DNA from: an uncultured Bdellovibrionales bacterium
GTDB taxonomy: Bacteria; Bdellovibrionota; FAC87; UBA2466
Length of the DNA: 64,000 bases
Assembly: GCA_937903155.1 (NCBI GenBank)
Contig: CALCZU010000030.1
Coordinates: 1-64,000 of the forward strand
Direction: 5' to 3'
Under the pieces are notes generated by a model that made no database searches, had not been told where the DNA came from, and was given only the letters and a program-made list of their open reading frames with translations. The translations under genes and the position numbers were made by a program. Below are positions 9,229-17,809 of the stretch, one piece after another (position 1 is the stretch's first letter; each line of letters opens with the position of its first letter).

Positions 9229-9320
9229 TGTTATAAGCTGAAATTCCTTACGCTTCTGCCTTTTCTTTCTTTCTCTGTTCCTCTAAAGTGCCCCCTGAAC
9301 CCATAAAGGAAGGATCGCAC

Positions 9321-10040
9321 ATGAAATCACCTTACCAAGGCAAGATCAAAATTTATTCCGACGGAGCCGATCGCACATCGATGCTCGAGATGGCAAAGAA
9401 TCCGCTCGTACAAGGTTTAACGACTAATCCTACCCTGATGAAAAAAGCGGGGATTAAGGATTACCGAAGTTTTTGCAAAGATATTTTAAAAGAAATTACG
9501 GACAAACCCATTTCTTTTGAAGTATTCGCCGATGATTTTAAAGAAATGAAAAGACAAGGTCTTGAAATCGCTGGTTGGGGAAAAAACGTTTATGTAAAAA
9601 TCCCGATTACCAATAGCGAAGGGGAATCTTCCATTCCTCTTGTCAAAGAACTTTCGCACGAAGGCGTGAAGTTAAATGTGACCGCTCTTCTCACTCTAAA
9701 ACAGACATGGGAAACTTGCTTAGCTCTAAAAGGCGGCGCTCCTTCGATTGTCTCGGTGTTTGCTGGAAGAATCGCCGATACCGGTGTCGATCCAATGCCT
9801 TTGATGTACGCTGCTGCCGATATGTGTGCATCTACCGATAAAAATATCGAGTTATTGTGGGCAAGCTCCAGAGAGCTTTTCAATATTATTCAAGCGGAAC
9901 AAACCGGCTGCCAAATCATTACGGCAACGCCCGACATTCTTAAAAAGATGTCTATGTTGAATAAAGATCTCACAACTCTCAGTCTTGAAACGGTTCGCAT
10001 GTTCCGAAGTGACGCAGAATCTGCAGGTTTCACGCTATGA
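9321..10040 (+). CDS. Transaldolase family protein
   Basis: IYSDGADRTSMLEM near the N-terminus and GLTTNPTLMKKAG are the transaldolase signatures; the first Asp and the later Lys in VNVTAL-type context (here LNVTALLTLKQT, whose Lys forms the Schiff base region in KIPIT/YVKIP) are retained. About 239 residues, close to the short fructose-6-phosphate aldolase/transaldolase group. The start at 9321 is chosen because AAGGAAGG lies eight bases upstream; a longer frame begins at 9288. In this operon it may provide sedoheptulose 7-phosphate or a related ketose phosphate to the GmhA-like isomerase next door, with which it overlaps by four bases (ATGA). That role is inference. Confidence 0.8.
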   Translation: MKSPYQGKIKIYSDGADRTSMLEMAKNPLVQGLTTNPTLMKKAGIKDYRSFCKDILKEITDKPISFEVFADDFKEMKRQGLEIAGWGKNVYVKIPITNSEGESSIPLVKELSHEGVKLNVTALLTLKQTWETCLALKGGAPSIVSVFAGRIADTGVDPMPLMYAAADMCASTDKNIELLWASSRELFNIIQAEQTGCQIITATPDILKKMSMLNKDLTTLSLETVRMFRSDAESAGFTL

Positions 10041-10636
10041 AAACTTTTACCGAAACGTTTTTAGAAGAGAGTATTTCTTTAATCAAAGATCTCGACGTCT
10101 CCTCTATCGAAAACATGGCGAAGGGACTTGGCGCTTGCCGCGATAAAGGGGGCCGCCTCTTCATCCTCGGTGTTGGCGGTTCTGCCGGTCATGCAAGTCA
10201 CGCGGTCAATGATTTTAGAAAAATCTGTGGTTTTGAAGCGTACACACCGACGGATAACGTCTCTGAACTCACCGCTCGTGTGAACGATGAAGGATGGGAT
10301 ACCAGTTTTTCGGAATGGCTTAAAGTTTCCAGAATTAACGGTAAAGATGCGGTTCTCGTTTTCTCCGTCGGTGGCGGAAATAAAGAAAAAAACGTGAGCG
10401 TCAATCTTGTGAGAGCCTTAGAAGTCGCTAAAGAAGCGGGCTCAGAAATCTACGGAATTGTCGGTAAAGACGGTGGTTACACAAAAACCGTTGCAAAAGC
10501 TTGCACCGTGATTCCAACCGTTTCAAACGACCGCATTACGCCTCATACCGAAGGGTTTTGTGCTGTGGTTTGGCATCTGCTTGTGAGTCATCCCGCGCTG
10601 AAAGTGAAAATTACGAAGTGGGAGTCTGTGAGATAG
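10037..10636 (+). CDS. SIS-domain sugar phosphate isomerase (GmhA-like)
   Basis: The core GRLFILGVGGSAGHASHAVNDF is the SIS fold phosphate loop as found in phosphoheptose isomerase, with the second signature VFSVGGGN and a C-terminal HTEGFCAVVWHLLVSHP segment typical of GmhA. GmhA converts sedoheptulose 7-phosphate to D-glycero-D-manno-heptose 7-phosphate. Length (199) fits the family. Translation is probably coupled to the transaldolase gene through the ATGA overlap. Taken with the HddC-like enzyme upstream and the GHMP kinase at 58 kb, a GDP-heptose-type route is suggested; no GmhB phosphatase is seen in the window. Confidence 0.82.
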   Translation: MKTFTETFLEESISLIKDLDVSSIENMAKGLGACRDKGGRLFILGVGGSAGHASHAVNDFRKICGFEAYTPTDNVSELTARVNDEGWDTSFSEWLKVSRINGKDAVLVFSVGGGNKEKNVSVNLVRALEVAKEAGSEIYGIVGKDGGYTKTVAKACTVIPTVSNDRITPHTEGFCAVVWHLLVSHPALKVKITKWESVR

Positions 10637-10642
10637 AAGTAA

Positions 10643-11374
10643 ATGAAGCTGTCGATCATTCTTCCTGTTTTTAACGAATCTGCCCACGTCGGGATTCTTT
10701 TGCATCGAGTGCTCGAACAACCCATTCTAGGTCTTGAAAAAGAAATGGTGATTGTCGAAAGCAATTCGCAAGATGGCTCCCGCGAAATTGTGATGGCGTT
10801 TGCGGATCGATTTCCGGAACAAGTGAAATTGATTTTGCAAAAAGAAGCGCTCGGTAAAGGGCACGCGGTCCGTCAGGGACTTCAGGCCGCGACGGGTGAC
10901 ATCATCTTGATTCAAGATGGCGATCTAGAATACGATGTCAAAGACTATCCCTCTCTCTTGCAACCGATTTTAGACGGCAAGGCCCAATTTGTACTCGGAA
11001 GCCGGCATCTGTCTGCTGGGAGTTGGAAAATTCGAAAATTCAAAGAAAGTCGATTTGCTTCTTCGGTTTTGAATTTAGGCGGAAAACTTTTTCATGGAAT
11101 GTTTAACCTGATTTATCGAACGAGCTTGACCGACCCCACAACGATGTACAAAGTCTTTAAGAAATCGTGCATTCAAAATCTGACTTTCGATTCAAATCGT
11201 TTTGACTTTGATTTTGAGTTGGTTGCAAAGCTAATTCGAAGTGGATTTATTCCGTTAGAAGTTCCGATTTCGTATGTCTCACGAGGGTTTGAAGAAGGAA
11301 AAAAAATCCATGTCTTTAGAGATCCTTTTACCTGGGTGTGGGCCATTTTAAAATTCAGATTTTGTAGGGTGTAA
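10643..11374 (+). CDS. Family 2 glycosyltransferase
   Basis: The sequence has the GT-A fold of family 2: SIILPVFNESAHV at the start, VESNSQDGS, and the QDGDLEYDV block that carries the DxD-like metal site near residue 93. The C-terminal YRTSLTDPTTMYKVF and EVPISYVSRGFEEGKKI resemble dolichyl-phosphate mannosyltransferase-like enzymes. No membrane helix follows, so it is probably a cytoplasmic enzyme acting at the inner membrane face. It sits six bases after the isomerase gene and two before the epimerase, in one operon for a surface glycan. Donor and acceptor are not evident. Confidence 0.88.
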   Translation: MKLSIILPVFNESAHVGILLHRVLEQPILGLEKEMVIVESNSQDGSREIVMAFADRFPEQVKLILQKEALGKGHAVRQGLQAATGDIILIQDGDLEYDVKDYPSLLQPILDGKAQFVLGSRHLSAGSWKIRKFKESRFASSVLNLGGKLFHGMFNLIYRTSLTDPTTMYKVFKKSCIQNLTFDSNRFDFDFELVAKLIRSGFIPLEVPISYVSRGFEEGKKIHVFRDPFTWVWAILKFRFCRV

Positions 11375-11376
11375 TT

Positions 11377-12339
11377 ATGAAAAAAGCATTAGTGACCGGT
11401 GCCGCGGGTTTTATTGCAAGCCACTTGTGTGACCGTCTGGTTGAAGAGGGTTATCAAGTCACGGGCGTCGATAATTTATCGACAGGCCGAAAAGAATTTT
11501 TAAATAAGATTACGGGACACCCACACTTTAAATTAGTCGAAAGAGATATTACAGACGCCAACGCGCTGAAAGATTTAATGGATGCGGATACCGAGCGTGT
11601 GTTTCACCTAGCTGCAAACGCCGATGTTCGGTTTGGTTTAAATCACCCTCGACGCGATTTGGAGCAGAACCTGATTGCAACCTGGAATGTCGTTGAAGCG
11701 ATGAGAGAAAAAGGAGTAAAGAGGATTGCGTTTAGCTCCACTGGAAGTGTTTACGGTGAAGCCCCTCAGATTCCTACGCCCGAAAATGGGCCTTTTCCGA
11801 TTCAGACGTCGCTTTATGGAGCGGCAAAGGCGGGCGCCGAAGGTTTTCTCTCGGCCTATGCTGAAGGGTACGGGATGAAGGTGCATATCTTTCGTTTCGT
11901 ATCGATCTTAGGAGAGCGTTACACTCACGGACACGTTTTTGATTTCATTAAAAAATTAAAAGACGATCCCACAAAATTAAATATTTTGGGCGACGGAAAA
12001 CAGAAAAAATCGTACTTGTACGTCGGTGATTGTATTAATGCGATTATCAAAGCCGTGAATTACGAAACTCCACGTCCGGTGGAAGTTTATAATTTAGGCA
12101 CTGACGAATATACGACGGTTGATACCTCGGTTGCGACCATTAGCGAGATGTTAAAAGTTCGACCCGAAAAAATTTATAGCGGCGGCGAAAGAGGATGGAT
12201 TGGAGACAATCCTTTTATTTTCCTAGACTGCACAAAGATTAAAAACACAGGCTGGCGCGCAGAAAAAACCATCAAAGAAGGCGTCCAACTGACAGTGCAA
12301 TACCTCACCGAAAACCCATGGGTCTTTGACAGAGCATGA
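11377..12339 (+). CDS. NAD-dependent sugar epimerase/dehydratase (extended SDR)
   Basis: The Rossmann motif GAAGFIASHL starts at residue 8, an extended-SDR fingerprint. Catalytic residues are visible as the Ser/Thr in FSSTGSVYGE and the YxxxK pair in SLYGAAKAG. The order matches UDP-glucose 4-epimerase-like enzymes acting on nucleotide sugars; 320 residues is typical. RFVSILGERYTHGHVFDFI is the usual substrate-binding region. It is translationally coupled to the oxidoreductase downstream by a four-base overlap. Whether it is a 4-epimerase, dehydratase or reductase cannot be read from the sequence. Confidence 0.88.
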   Translation: MKKALVTGAAGFIASHLCDRLVEEGYQVTGVDNLSTGRKEFLNKITGHPHFKLVERDITDANALKDLMDADTERVFHLAANADVRFGLNHPRRDLEQNLIATWNVVEAMREKGVKRIAFSSTGSVYGEAPQIPTPENGPFPIQTSLYGAAKAGAEGFLSAYAEGYGMKVHIFRFVSILGERYTHGHVFDFIKKLKDDPTKLNILGDGKQKKSYLYVGDCINAIIKAVNYETPRPVEVYNLGTDEYTTVDTSVATISEMLKVRPEKIYSGGERGWIGDNPFIFLDCTKIKNTGWRAEKTIKEGVQLTVQYLTENPWVFDRA

Positions 12340-13337
12340 ATTTGAAAGTCGGCATTATTGGAGCGGGACTGATTGGTGGTAAACGCGCGAAGGCACTTTT
12401 GCCGGGCGATAAGCTGACGTGGGTCTGCGATGTTTCGTTAGATAGAGCAAAAGCGCTTGCGGATTCTTATCAGGCGAAATCGACAACAGAACCGAAAGAA
12501 CTTTTGGCGAGTTCGGACGTCGATGTCGTCATCGTTGCGACTTCGAATAAGTCGATTCCCGAATTGTCGTTACTCGCTTTGAAGCATGGAAAGCACTTGC
12601 TGGTTGAAAAACCTGCTGGGAGAAACCCCATTGAATTGCGCGAAGTCCTCGCAGTAGAAAAACAATCAAAGAGTATTGTTCGCGTTGGTTTTAATCACCG
12701 ATTTCATCCGGCCCTTTTAAAAGCCAAGAAAATGATCGACGAAGGAAAAGTCGGCGAATTGATGTACTTCAGAGCTCGATACGGACACGGCGGAAGACTC
12801 GGCTACGATAAAGAGTGGCGAGCGGTTCCCGAAATTGCTGGAGGCGGTGAGCTTTTAGATCAAGGCGTGCATCTGATTGATCTTTGCCGTTGGATGGGTG
12901 GAGAATTTGATCTGGAATGGGGAAGGGTAGAGACCTTTTTCTGGGACATGCCAGTTGAAGACAATGGATTTATGCTTTTAAAATCCCGCGAAAAAAAGAC
13001 ACGTGCGTTTCTTCATGCAAGTTGTACGGAATGGAAGAATCTTTTCGATTTTGAAATTTTTGGTAAGACAGGCAAATTACAGATCTTTGGAATCGGCCGC
13101 AGTTATGGCGTCGAGGAACTCCGCTTTTATCAGATGAAACCGGAAATGGGTCCGCCTGAAATCACGATTGAAAAGTTTCCAGAAGAAGACCACTCGTGGA
13201 ATGACGAATGGATTTCGATGCATCAAGAGATCGAGGGGACTCAAACAAATCTCGGAACGATTGAAGATGCGCTCCGCTCGGTCGAAATTGTTCACGCGAG
13301 TTATAAAATGTCCGATTGTCCCTACACCAAAATCTAA
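12336..13337 (+). CDS. Gfo/Idh/MocA-family oxidoreductase
   Basis: The N-terminal GIIGAGLIGGKRAKAL is a dinucleotide-binding Rossmann motif, and VEKPAGRNP at about residue 90 carries the family EKP motif whose Lys is catalytic. The C-terminal half has the GGGELLDQGVHLIDLCRWM block typical of the family. It would oxidise or reduce a sugar or nucleotide sugar with NAD(P). It is the last gene of the 8.5-13.3 kb sugar operon, overlapping the epimerase by ATGA, which suggests a role in making the same activated sugar. A second, distinct member is encoded at 59.4 kb. Confidence 0.88.
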   Translation: MNLKVGIIGAGLIGGKRAKALLPGDKLTWVCDVSLDRAKALADSYQAKSTTEPKELLASSDVDVVIVATSNKSIPELSLLALKHGKHLLVEKPAGRNPIELREVLAVEKQSKSIVRVGFNHRFHPALLKAKKMIDEGKVGELMYFRARYGHGGRLGYDKEWRAVPEIAGGGELLDQGVHLIDLCRWMGGEFDLEWGRVETFFWDMPVEDNGFMLLKSREKKTRAFLHASCTEWKNLFDFEIFGKTGKLQIFGIGRSYGVEELRFYQMKPEMGPPEITIEKFPEEDHSWNDEWISMHQEIEGTQTNLGTIEDALRSVEIVHASYKMSDCPYTKI

Positions 13338-13463
13338 AACCGAATCACGGTTTGAATTGTATTCGTTTAGTTTTCACTATTTCAATTGTGATGCTTTAGT
13401 TAGGATTTGATTAGTTGTGTCAAAAACCTTCGTTTCATCCGCTCCAAATGTTAAAGTAAAGGG

Positions 13464-15032
13464 ATGTGCGGGCGTCGTGTATCAGTGGGATTTTACTTAA
13501 GATTATTTGCATTCCTGCTCGCGTCTTTCTACCCCCAAATGAATCTTCTGGGGGCGCGACGTGCTCGACCCGATTGCAAAACCGAAAGTAAAAATTTAGC
13601 AGAGCCAGACCAGATTAAATTCAGAAAGATTTTTTACGTGGAGGATTTCGAAGACGCCGGAAAAATGGAAGAAGAGCTGAGCGAGGCAAAAGCCTTGATG
13701 AAAGAATTGAAGGACGGAGGAGTGATGACCGAAGATGTCTGGGGAAAGCGCTTCGAAGTCAGACGATTGAGCGAGATTGAGAACAGACTGCTTTTTAAAT
13801 CTTTGCATTTTTTGAGATTTCGGATCAAAAGAGCTCAAGCTTTGATCCGTCGCCATGAAGCACCCTCAAACCAAAATGCCGACGAAGCTAGTAAAACAAT
13901 CCAAGCTGATTTTAAGATGGCACAGGAGTTAGTCAGTCTTTTGCATTCGGCACATTTCCCTTTAGTTTTTTTTCTTACCGATAAACAATATTCGTCCATT
14001 TTAAAAAATTTCGCCAAGGCGGAACTAGGGATAGTTGAGGTAGGTTCGCATGCCTTGTTGAAGGTGATTGAACGCTACGATTATAGAATGAATTTTACCT
14101 TTGGAAGCTATGCGGGCGCCGTCCTCAGGAATTGTTTTATTGAATTGAATCAAAAAGTCATAGAGCAGGGTGGAAAAACTGTCTCTTTGGATCTTTTAAA
14201 CTCAACCCTAGATGACAATAAGAGAGCTTTCGTGATGACGGAAGATACGAAAACTGAGGGAGCTTTAGATCTCGTAAAAAGAACTGAACTCATCGAGGTT
14301 GTCAGAGAAGCCGTGAAAACCATGACCGAGGAACAAGCTAAAATCATTTCTCATTTATACGGCTTGGACCCGTATGAAAAATTAAATCATATTGAGATTT
14401 CAAAACGACTCGGGATCCGAGCGAGTCGAGTGAAAGCGATTCAACAGCGAATTGAAAGACTCCTCGCCGAAAAGTTACAAGGTTACTGGGGTGCGGGTAC
14501 TTCTGTGGAGATAAAATCGAATGCGGACAAACCTGCCGTTTCCGCACAACAGCCCCAAAGAGAGAAAATGGCCGAACCTCAGCATGTCAGCGATTCGAAA
14601 GTAAATGATTTCGCGATAAAACTCGATCTTCGATTGACCCCAAAACTAAAGCGACAGGTTGAAATCTATCTCCAGTATGAACAAACCCAAGGTTCTTTTA
14701 GAGAAAGAATATTCAAACTTTCGGACCGATTCAAAATAGAACCTTACAAAATAAAAGTAGCGGTTGAAGAGATCCAAACGCTTTTAAAGAAGAAAATTCC
14801 GCAGGTTAAAATCGATCCCACAAAAGTAGAGACGCAGTTGCTCGAAGCGATCGCGAACTCTCGATTACCGTTGTCTGATCGGCAACTTGATCTTATGAAA
14901 ATGTACTACGAATTCGACGGAACCCATCAGCGAAGACTGCGATTGATCGCTCCGAAACTTAAAATGGAGCTAAAAGTACTACAAAGAGAGATTGACCTAA
15001 TCATGGATGTGTTTCAGCAAAACAAACCCTGA
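13464..15032 (+). CDS. Divergent sigma-70-like protein
   Basis: Residues 180-230 resemble sigma region 2: LVSLL..., then GSHALLKVIERYDYRMNFTFGSYAGAVLRN aligns with the GLLKAVERFDYRRGFKFSTYA block. Residues 275-340 resemble region 4, with EEQAKIISHLYGL and an HTH at IEISKRLGIRASRVKAIQQR. The acidic DLIQEG core-binding motif is replaced by AELGIVE, and the WIRQ of region 2.4 by VLRNCFIEL, so promoter recognition would be unusual. The 180-residue C-terminal extension has two more helical segments of unknown nature. The N-terminus as read (residues 10-25 hydrophobic) looks like a membrane or signal segment; an in-frame ATG at 13539 would remove it, but neither start has a clear ribosome binding site. 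Confidence 0.65.
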   Translation: MCGRRVSVGFYLRLFAFLLASFYPQMNLLGARRARPDCKTESKNLAEPDQIKFRKIFYVEDFEDAGKMEEELSEAKALMKELKDGGVMTEDVWGKRFEVRRLSEIENRLLFKSLHFLRFRIKRAQALIRRHEAPSNQNADEASKTIQADFKMAQELVSLLHSAHFPLVFFLTDKQYSSILKNFAKAELGIVEVGSHALLKVIERYDYRMNFTFGSYAGAVLRNCFIELNQKVIEQGGKTVSLDLLNSTLDDNKRAFVMTEDTKTEGALDLVKRTELIEVVREAVKTMTEEQAKIISHLYGLDPYEKLNHIEISKRLGIRASRVKAIQQRIERLLAEKLQGYWGAGTSVEIKSNADKPAVSAQQPQREKMAEPQHVSDSKVNDFAIKLDLRLTPKLKRQVEIYLQYEQTQGSFRERIFKLSDRFKIEPYKIKVAVEEIQTLLKKKIPQVKIDPTKVETQLLEAIANSRLPLSDRQLDLMKMYYEFDGTHQRRLRLIAPKLKMELKVLQREIDLIMDVFQQNKP

Positions 15033-15103
15033 GATTTGACTTCTTGCGTAATTTAATTGTGAAGAAATTCTCATATTTTGTGGAAACCCTGCCGATAGGT
15101 TAA

Positions 15104-16261
15104 GTGACCGTTCTCTATCGCACCATGAACCTCAAATCTAAATTCACCACTAAAAATGTTCTTACTATCTCGGGTATTTACGTATTGATTCTCCTCTGCC
15201 TTGAATTCGCGGGGCACTTTACGATCAAGTACATTGAAAGTCGCCGGCCGAGCGGAATTTACGCTGAAAATATCATGAGCTTGCACGAGCCCGTGCTCGA
15301 TTTCGCGCTCAAAAAGAAGGTCGATGAAAATTTTCCCGGTTGGAATGTAAAGACGAATGTATTGGGATACCGCATCGGGCAGGATTTCGAACTCGAAAAG
15401 CCGAAGGATACTTTACGCATTGTTTTAATGGGCGGCTCGACGATTTTCGGTTGGGGGGTCGGGAGCGAAGACAGTATTCCTGTGCTTCTTCAAAAGCTCA
15501 TCACCGACGAAATAGCCAAATCAGGACGCTCAATTGCAAATCTCCCTAAAAAGGTTGAAGTCATTAATGCGGGCGTACCTTGGTACACCACCTGGAATGA
15601 AGCCGCCCTCACTGTCCACCGCGTGATGATGTTGAAACCTGACTGGGTAATTGCCTTTGATGGTCTAAACGATGCTGCGAAATCCCTCGCTCCCGAATGG
15701 AAGCCAATTTACAAAGGCTACGAAGATGTCGCGACCACACTCGTGCGGGAAAGGCTTGAACATAAAGTCACACTCAAAGATTTTCTTCTCGAAGTCGCAA
15801 ACTTAAGTCCAACGGTGCGTTATCTCTACGCGAAACTCCACGCCAAAAAAGAAATGCAAATGGGCGCTTACCACCCAGAAGTTTGGGACCAGTACGTTTA
15901 CTACCACGAAATCGTCAAAGCGCTTTGCGATGGCAAAGGGGTCCGTTATTCCGCCTTTCTTCAGCCGGTCATGATGGTCCACAAGCCATTGCACGAACAG
16001 GAGCTTAAGACGAACTTCACTAGTATGCGGGATGACAAAATCGCTCAGACCTTTAAAAAAGTCTATCTGATTGGCGAAGCCGCTCTCGAAAAAGCTTCGT
16101 TTAAGATTACGAATCTCGCCGCTGTTTTTGAGAACACGAAAGATGTGATTTACCTAGATGGGTTGCATTATAATAGGCTCGGCAATATGATGCTCGCTGA
16201 GGCTATTTTTAATAATGAAGTCAAACCCAAGCTTTCGACTATGATGAATGCTGGGTTGTAG
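15104..16261 (+). CDS. Membrane-anchored SGNH/GDSL hydrolase-like protein
   Basis: One membrane helix near the N-terminus (about residues 23-45) is followed by a domain with SGNH blocks: MGGSTIFGWG for block I, FDGLNDA for block III and a DGLHYN ending whose Asp and His would complete the triad. This arrangement is known in O-acetyl-transferring or deacylating enzymes of envelope polysaccharides. The GTG at 15104 has AGG six bases upstream; an ATG at 15125 is an alternative. The gene lies eight bases before the DsbA-like gene. The substrate is unknown; a periplasmic glycan esterase is the likeliest guess. Confidence 0.72.
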   Translation: MTVLYRTMNLKSKFTTKNVLTISGIYVLILLCLEFAGHFTIKYIESRRPSGIYAENIMSLHEPVLDFALKKKVDENFPGWNVKTNVLGYRIGQDFELEKPKDTLRIVLMGGSTIFGWGVGSEDSIPVLLQKLITDEIAKSGRSIANLPKKVEVINAGVPWYTTWNEAALTVHRVMMLKPDWVIAFDGLNDAAKSLAPEWKPIYKGYEDVATTLVRERLEHKVTLKDFLLEVANLSPTVRYLYAKLHAKKEMQMGAYHPEVWDQYVYYHEIVKALCDGKGVRYSAFLQPVMMVHKPLHEQELKTNFTSMRDDKIAQTFKKVYLIGEAALEKASFKITNLAAVFENTKDVIYLDGLHYNRLGNMMLAEAIFNNEVKPKLSTMMNAGL

Positions 16262-16269
16262 GAGCATCC

Positions 16270-16956
16270 ATGAAAAAACTTTTCCTTCTCTCTCTTCTTT
16301 GCGTTAGCACGTTTGTTTGGGCAGAACCCACGACTCAAAGTATGGATCAGCAATTTTTGCAGATGATGCAAAAACGCGCTGAAGAAACTGCGAAAGAAGA
16401 AGAATTTAAAAATCCTAAAAAACCAAAAATCGACGGAACTCGCGCTGCTTTAGGCTCTAAATCTGCAGCGATCCAAATTATCGAGTACTCGGATTTTCAA
16501 TGCCCTTACTGCAAAAGAGGCGCTGACACCGTGAAAGAAGTGCGTGAGCATTTCAAAGGGAAGGTTTACTTCCAATTCAAACATCTTCCACTTCCTTTCC
16601 ACCCTTTTGCGATGAATGCGGCAAAAGTATTTGAAGCTATTGCTTTGCAAGATGCAAAAAAGGCCTACGCTTACCACGACGAAATTTTTGCTCACCAAGA
16701 AGCTCTCTCGGGAGGCGACAATTACCTCTTTGAAGTCGCGAAAAAAGTCGGTGCGAATGTCGACAAAGTGAAAAAAGATATGACTTCTGAAAAAGTTCAA
16801 AAACGGATCAACGAAGACATGGAAGAAGCGAAAAGTTTCGGCATCCAAGGAACTCCAGGTTACATCGTGATGGGAGTCTCTCTTAAAGGCGCGTATCCGA
16901 AAGAAGAGTTTTATAGCATCGTCGAAAAACGCCAAGCGAAGAAATCAGCCAAGTAA
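16270..16956 (+). CDS. Secreted DsbA-family thiol-disulfide protein
   Basis: A signal peptide (MKKLFLLSLLCVSTFVWAEP) leads to a helical linker and a thioredoxin fold of the DsbA/Com1 type. The active site is CPYC (Cys78 and Cys81) in EYSDFQCPYCKRGA, and the cis-proline region is GIQGTPGYIV. It probably forms or shuffles disulfides in periplasmic proteins; the cysteine-patterned RCC1-like proteins encoded at 44-50 kb are plausible clients, though this is inference. Its 3' end overlaps the convergent FkbM methyltransferase gene by 12 bases. Confidence 0.88.
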   Translation: MKKLFLLSLLCVSTFVWAEPTTQSMDQQFLQMMQKRAEETAKEEEFKNPKKPKIDGTRAALGSKSAAIQIIEYSDFQCPYCKRGADTVKEVREHFKGKVYFQFKHLPLPFHPFAMNAAKVFEAIALQDAKKAYAYHDEIFAHQEALSGGDNYLFEVAKKVGANVDKVKKDMTSEKVQKRINEDMEEAKSFGIQGTPGYIVMGVSLKGAYPKEEFYSIVEKRQAKKSAK

Positions 16957-17760
16957 TTTGATTTGGCTCTCGTATTGCGGGAGACAATAAACTGTTTGGT
17001 CATTGATTTGGCAGAAACGGTAGCCGCAGTCTTTTAAAAAAAGATTAATTTCGGAGATCTGGTGTTCGGAAAGCACTTGCGGATGGTATTCGAGTGCGAG
17101 GATCTGCACCTTCTTCTGCTTGAAAATTTCTTTGCCACCTTCAATCACGAGAGCTTCCGCGCCTTCGCAGTCAATTTTCATCAGGCGAATCTCATCGATT
17201 CCATTTTCTAAACAATATTTTTCAAGCGTTTGAGTGGGAACGGTTTCTTTCACTGTACTCATTTTCGAAACCTGAAAAAGACTCGAAGATCCCGTGTTCG
17301 TGTTGGGTCGCAAGTAGAGTTCAGTCGTCCCTTCTTGTGCGGAGAGCGCAACTCGCGAAACCGAAACATTTTTGCATCGGTTTAGTTCCAGATTTTTTTC
17401 GATCACAGGAATCAGACGGCTCTGAGGTTCAACGCAGAAAACTCTACCGTTTTTAATGACCCTCGAAGCGAGGACTGAGAAATAGGCTTCATTGCCCCCA
17501 ATATCGACGAATACATCGTTTTCTCGAAGAAGGGACATTACTAAATGCGACATCTGAGATTCGTAGATCCCATCTTTTAAAAGTGCCTGACCAAACACTG
17601 AAACAGGGTCTGCCCAGAAGACCGCATTGAGCGACGTCGGGATAAATTTTCTCTCGATATGCAGGATCGATTTAATACATTGGCCGAGTTCTGCCGGTCG
17701 GACTCTTAAAAGGGCGCTATAAACAAAAAGCTGAAAAGAATTAAAAGAACTGTGAGTCAT
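16945..17760 (-). CDS. FkbM-family methyltransferase
   Basis: The protein has the class I SAM-binding fold: FVDIGGNEAYFSVLASRV is motif I, VFCVEPQ follows with the acidic residue for SAM ribose, and MKIDCEGAEALVIEGG is the FkbM signature with its catalytic-region Asp. About 271 residues is normal for the family. FkbM members methylate hydroxyls of sugars or small molecules. It stands alone between convergent and divergent neighbours, so the substrate cannot be inferred from context beyond the nearby surface sugar operon. Confidence 0.85.
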   Translation of the reverse strand: MTHSSFNSFQLFVYSALLRVRPAELGQCIKSILHIERKFIPTSLNAVFWADPVSVFGQALLKDGIYESQMSHLVMSLLRENDVFVDIGGNEAYFSVLASRVIKNGRVFCVEPQSRLIPVIEKNLELNRCKNVSVSRVALSAQEGTTELYLRPNTNTGSSSLFQVSKMSTVKETVPTQTLEKYCLENGIDEIRLMKIDCEGAEALVIEGGKEIFKQKKVQILALEYHPQVLSEHQISEINLFLKDCGYRFCQINDQTVYCLPQYESQIKLLG

Positions 17761-17809
17761 GGATTAAAATATTCTATACTCGAACCCTGCGTCAATAACA
17801 GGTGAATAT

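Noticed and set aside
9288..9320. Longer N-terminus for the transaldolase
   Set aside because: The extra eleven residues lie before a strong AAGGAAGG site and do not match the family start.
13338..13463. Terminator after the sugar operon (AAACCG/CGGTTT hairpin)
   Set aside because: The stem is six base pairs without a T tract, too weak to call.
16450..16935. 161-codon minus-strand frame opposite the DsbA-like gene
   Set aside because: It is very rich in Phe and His from the complement of Lys/Glu codons, the usual sign of a shadow frame.
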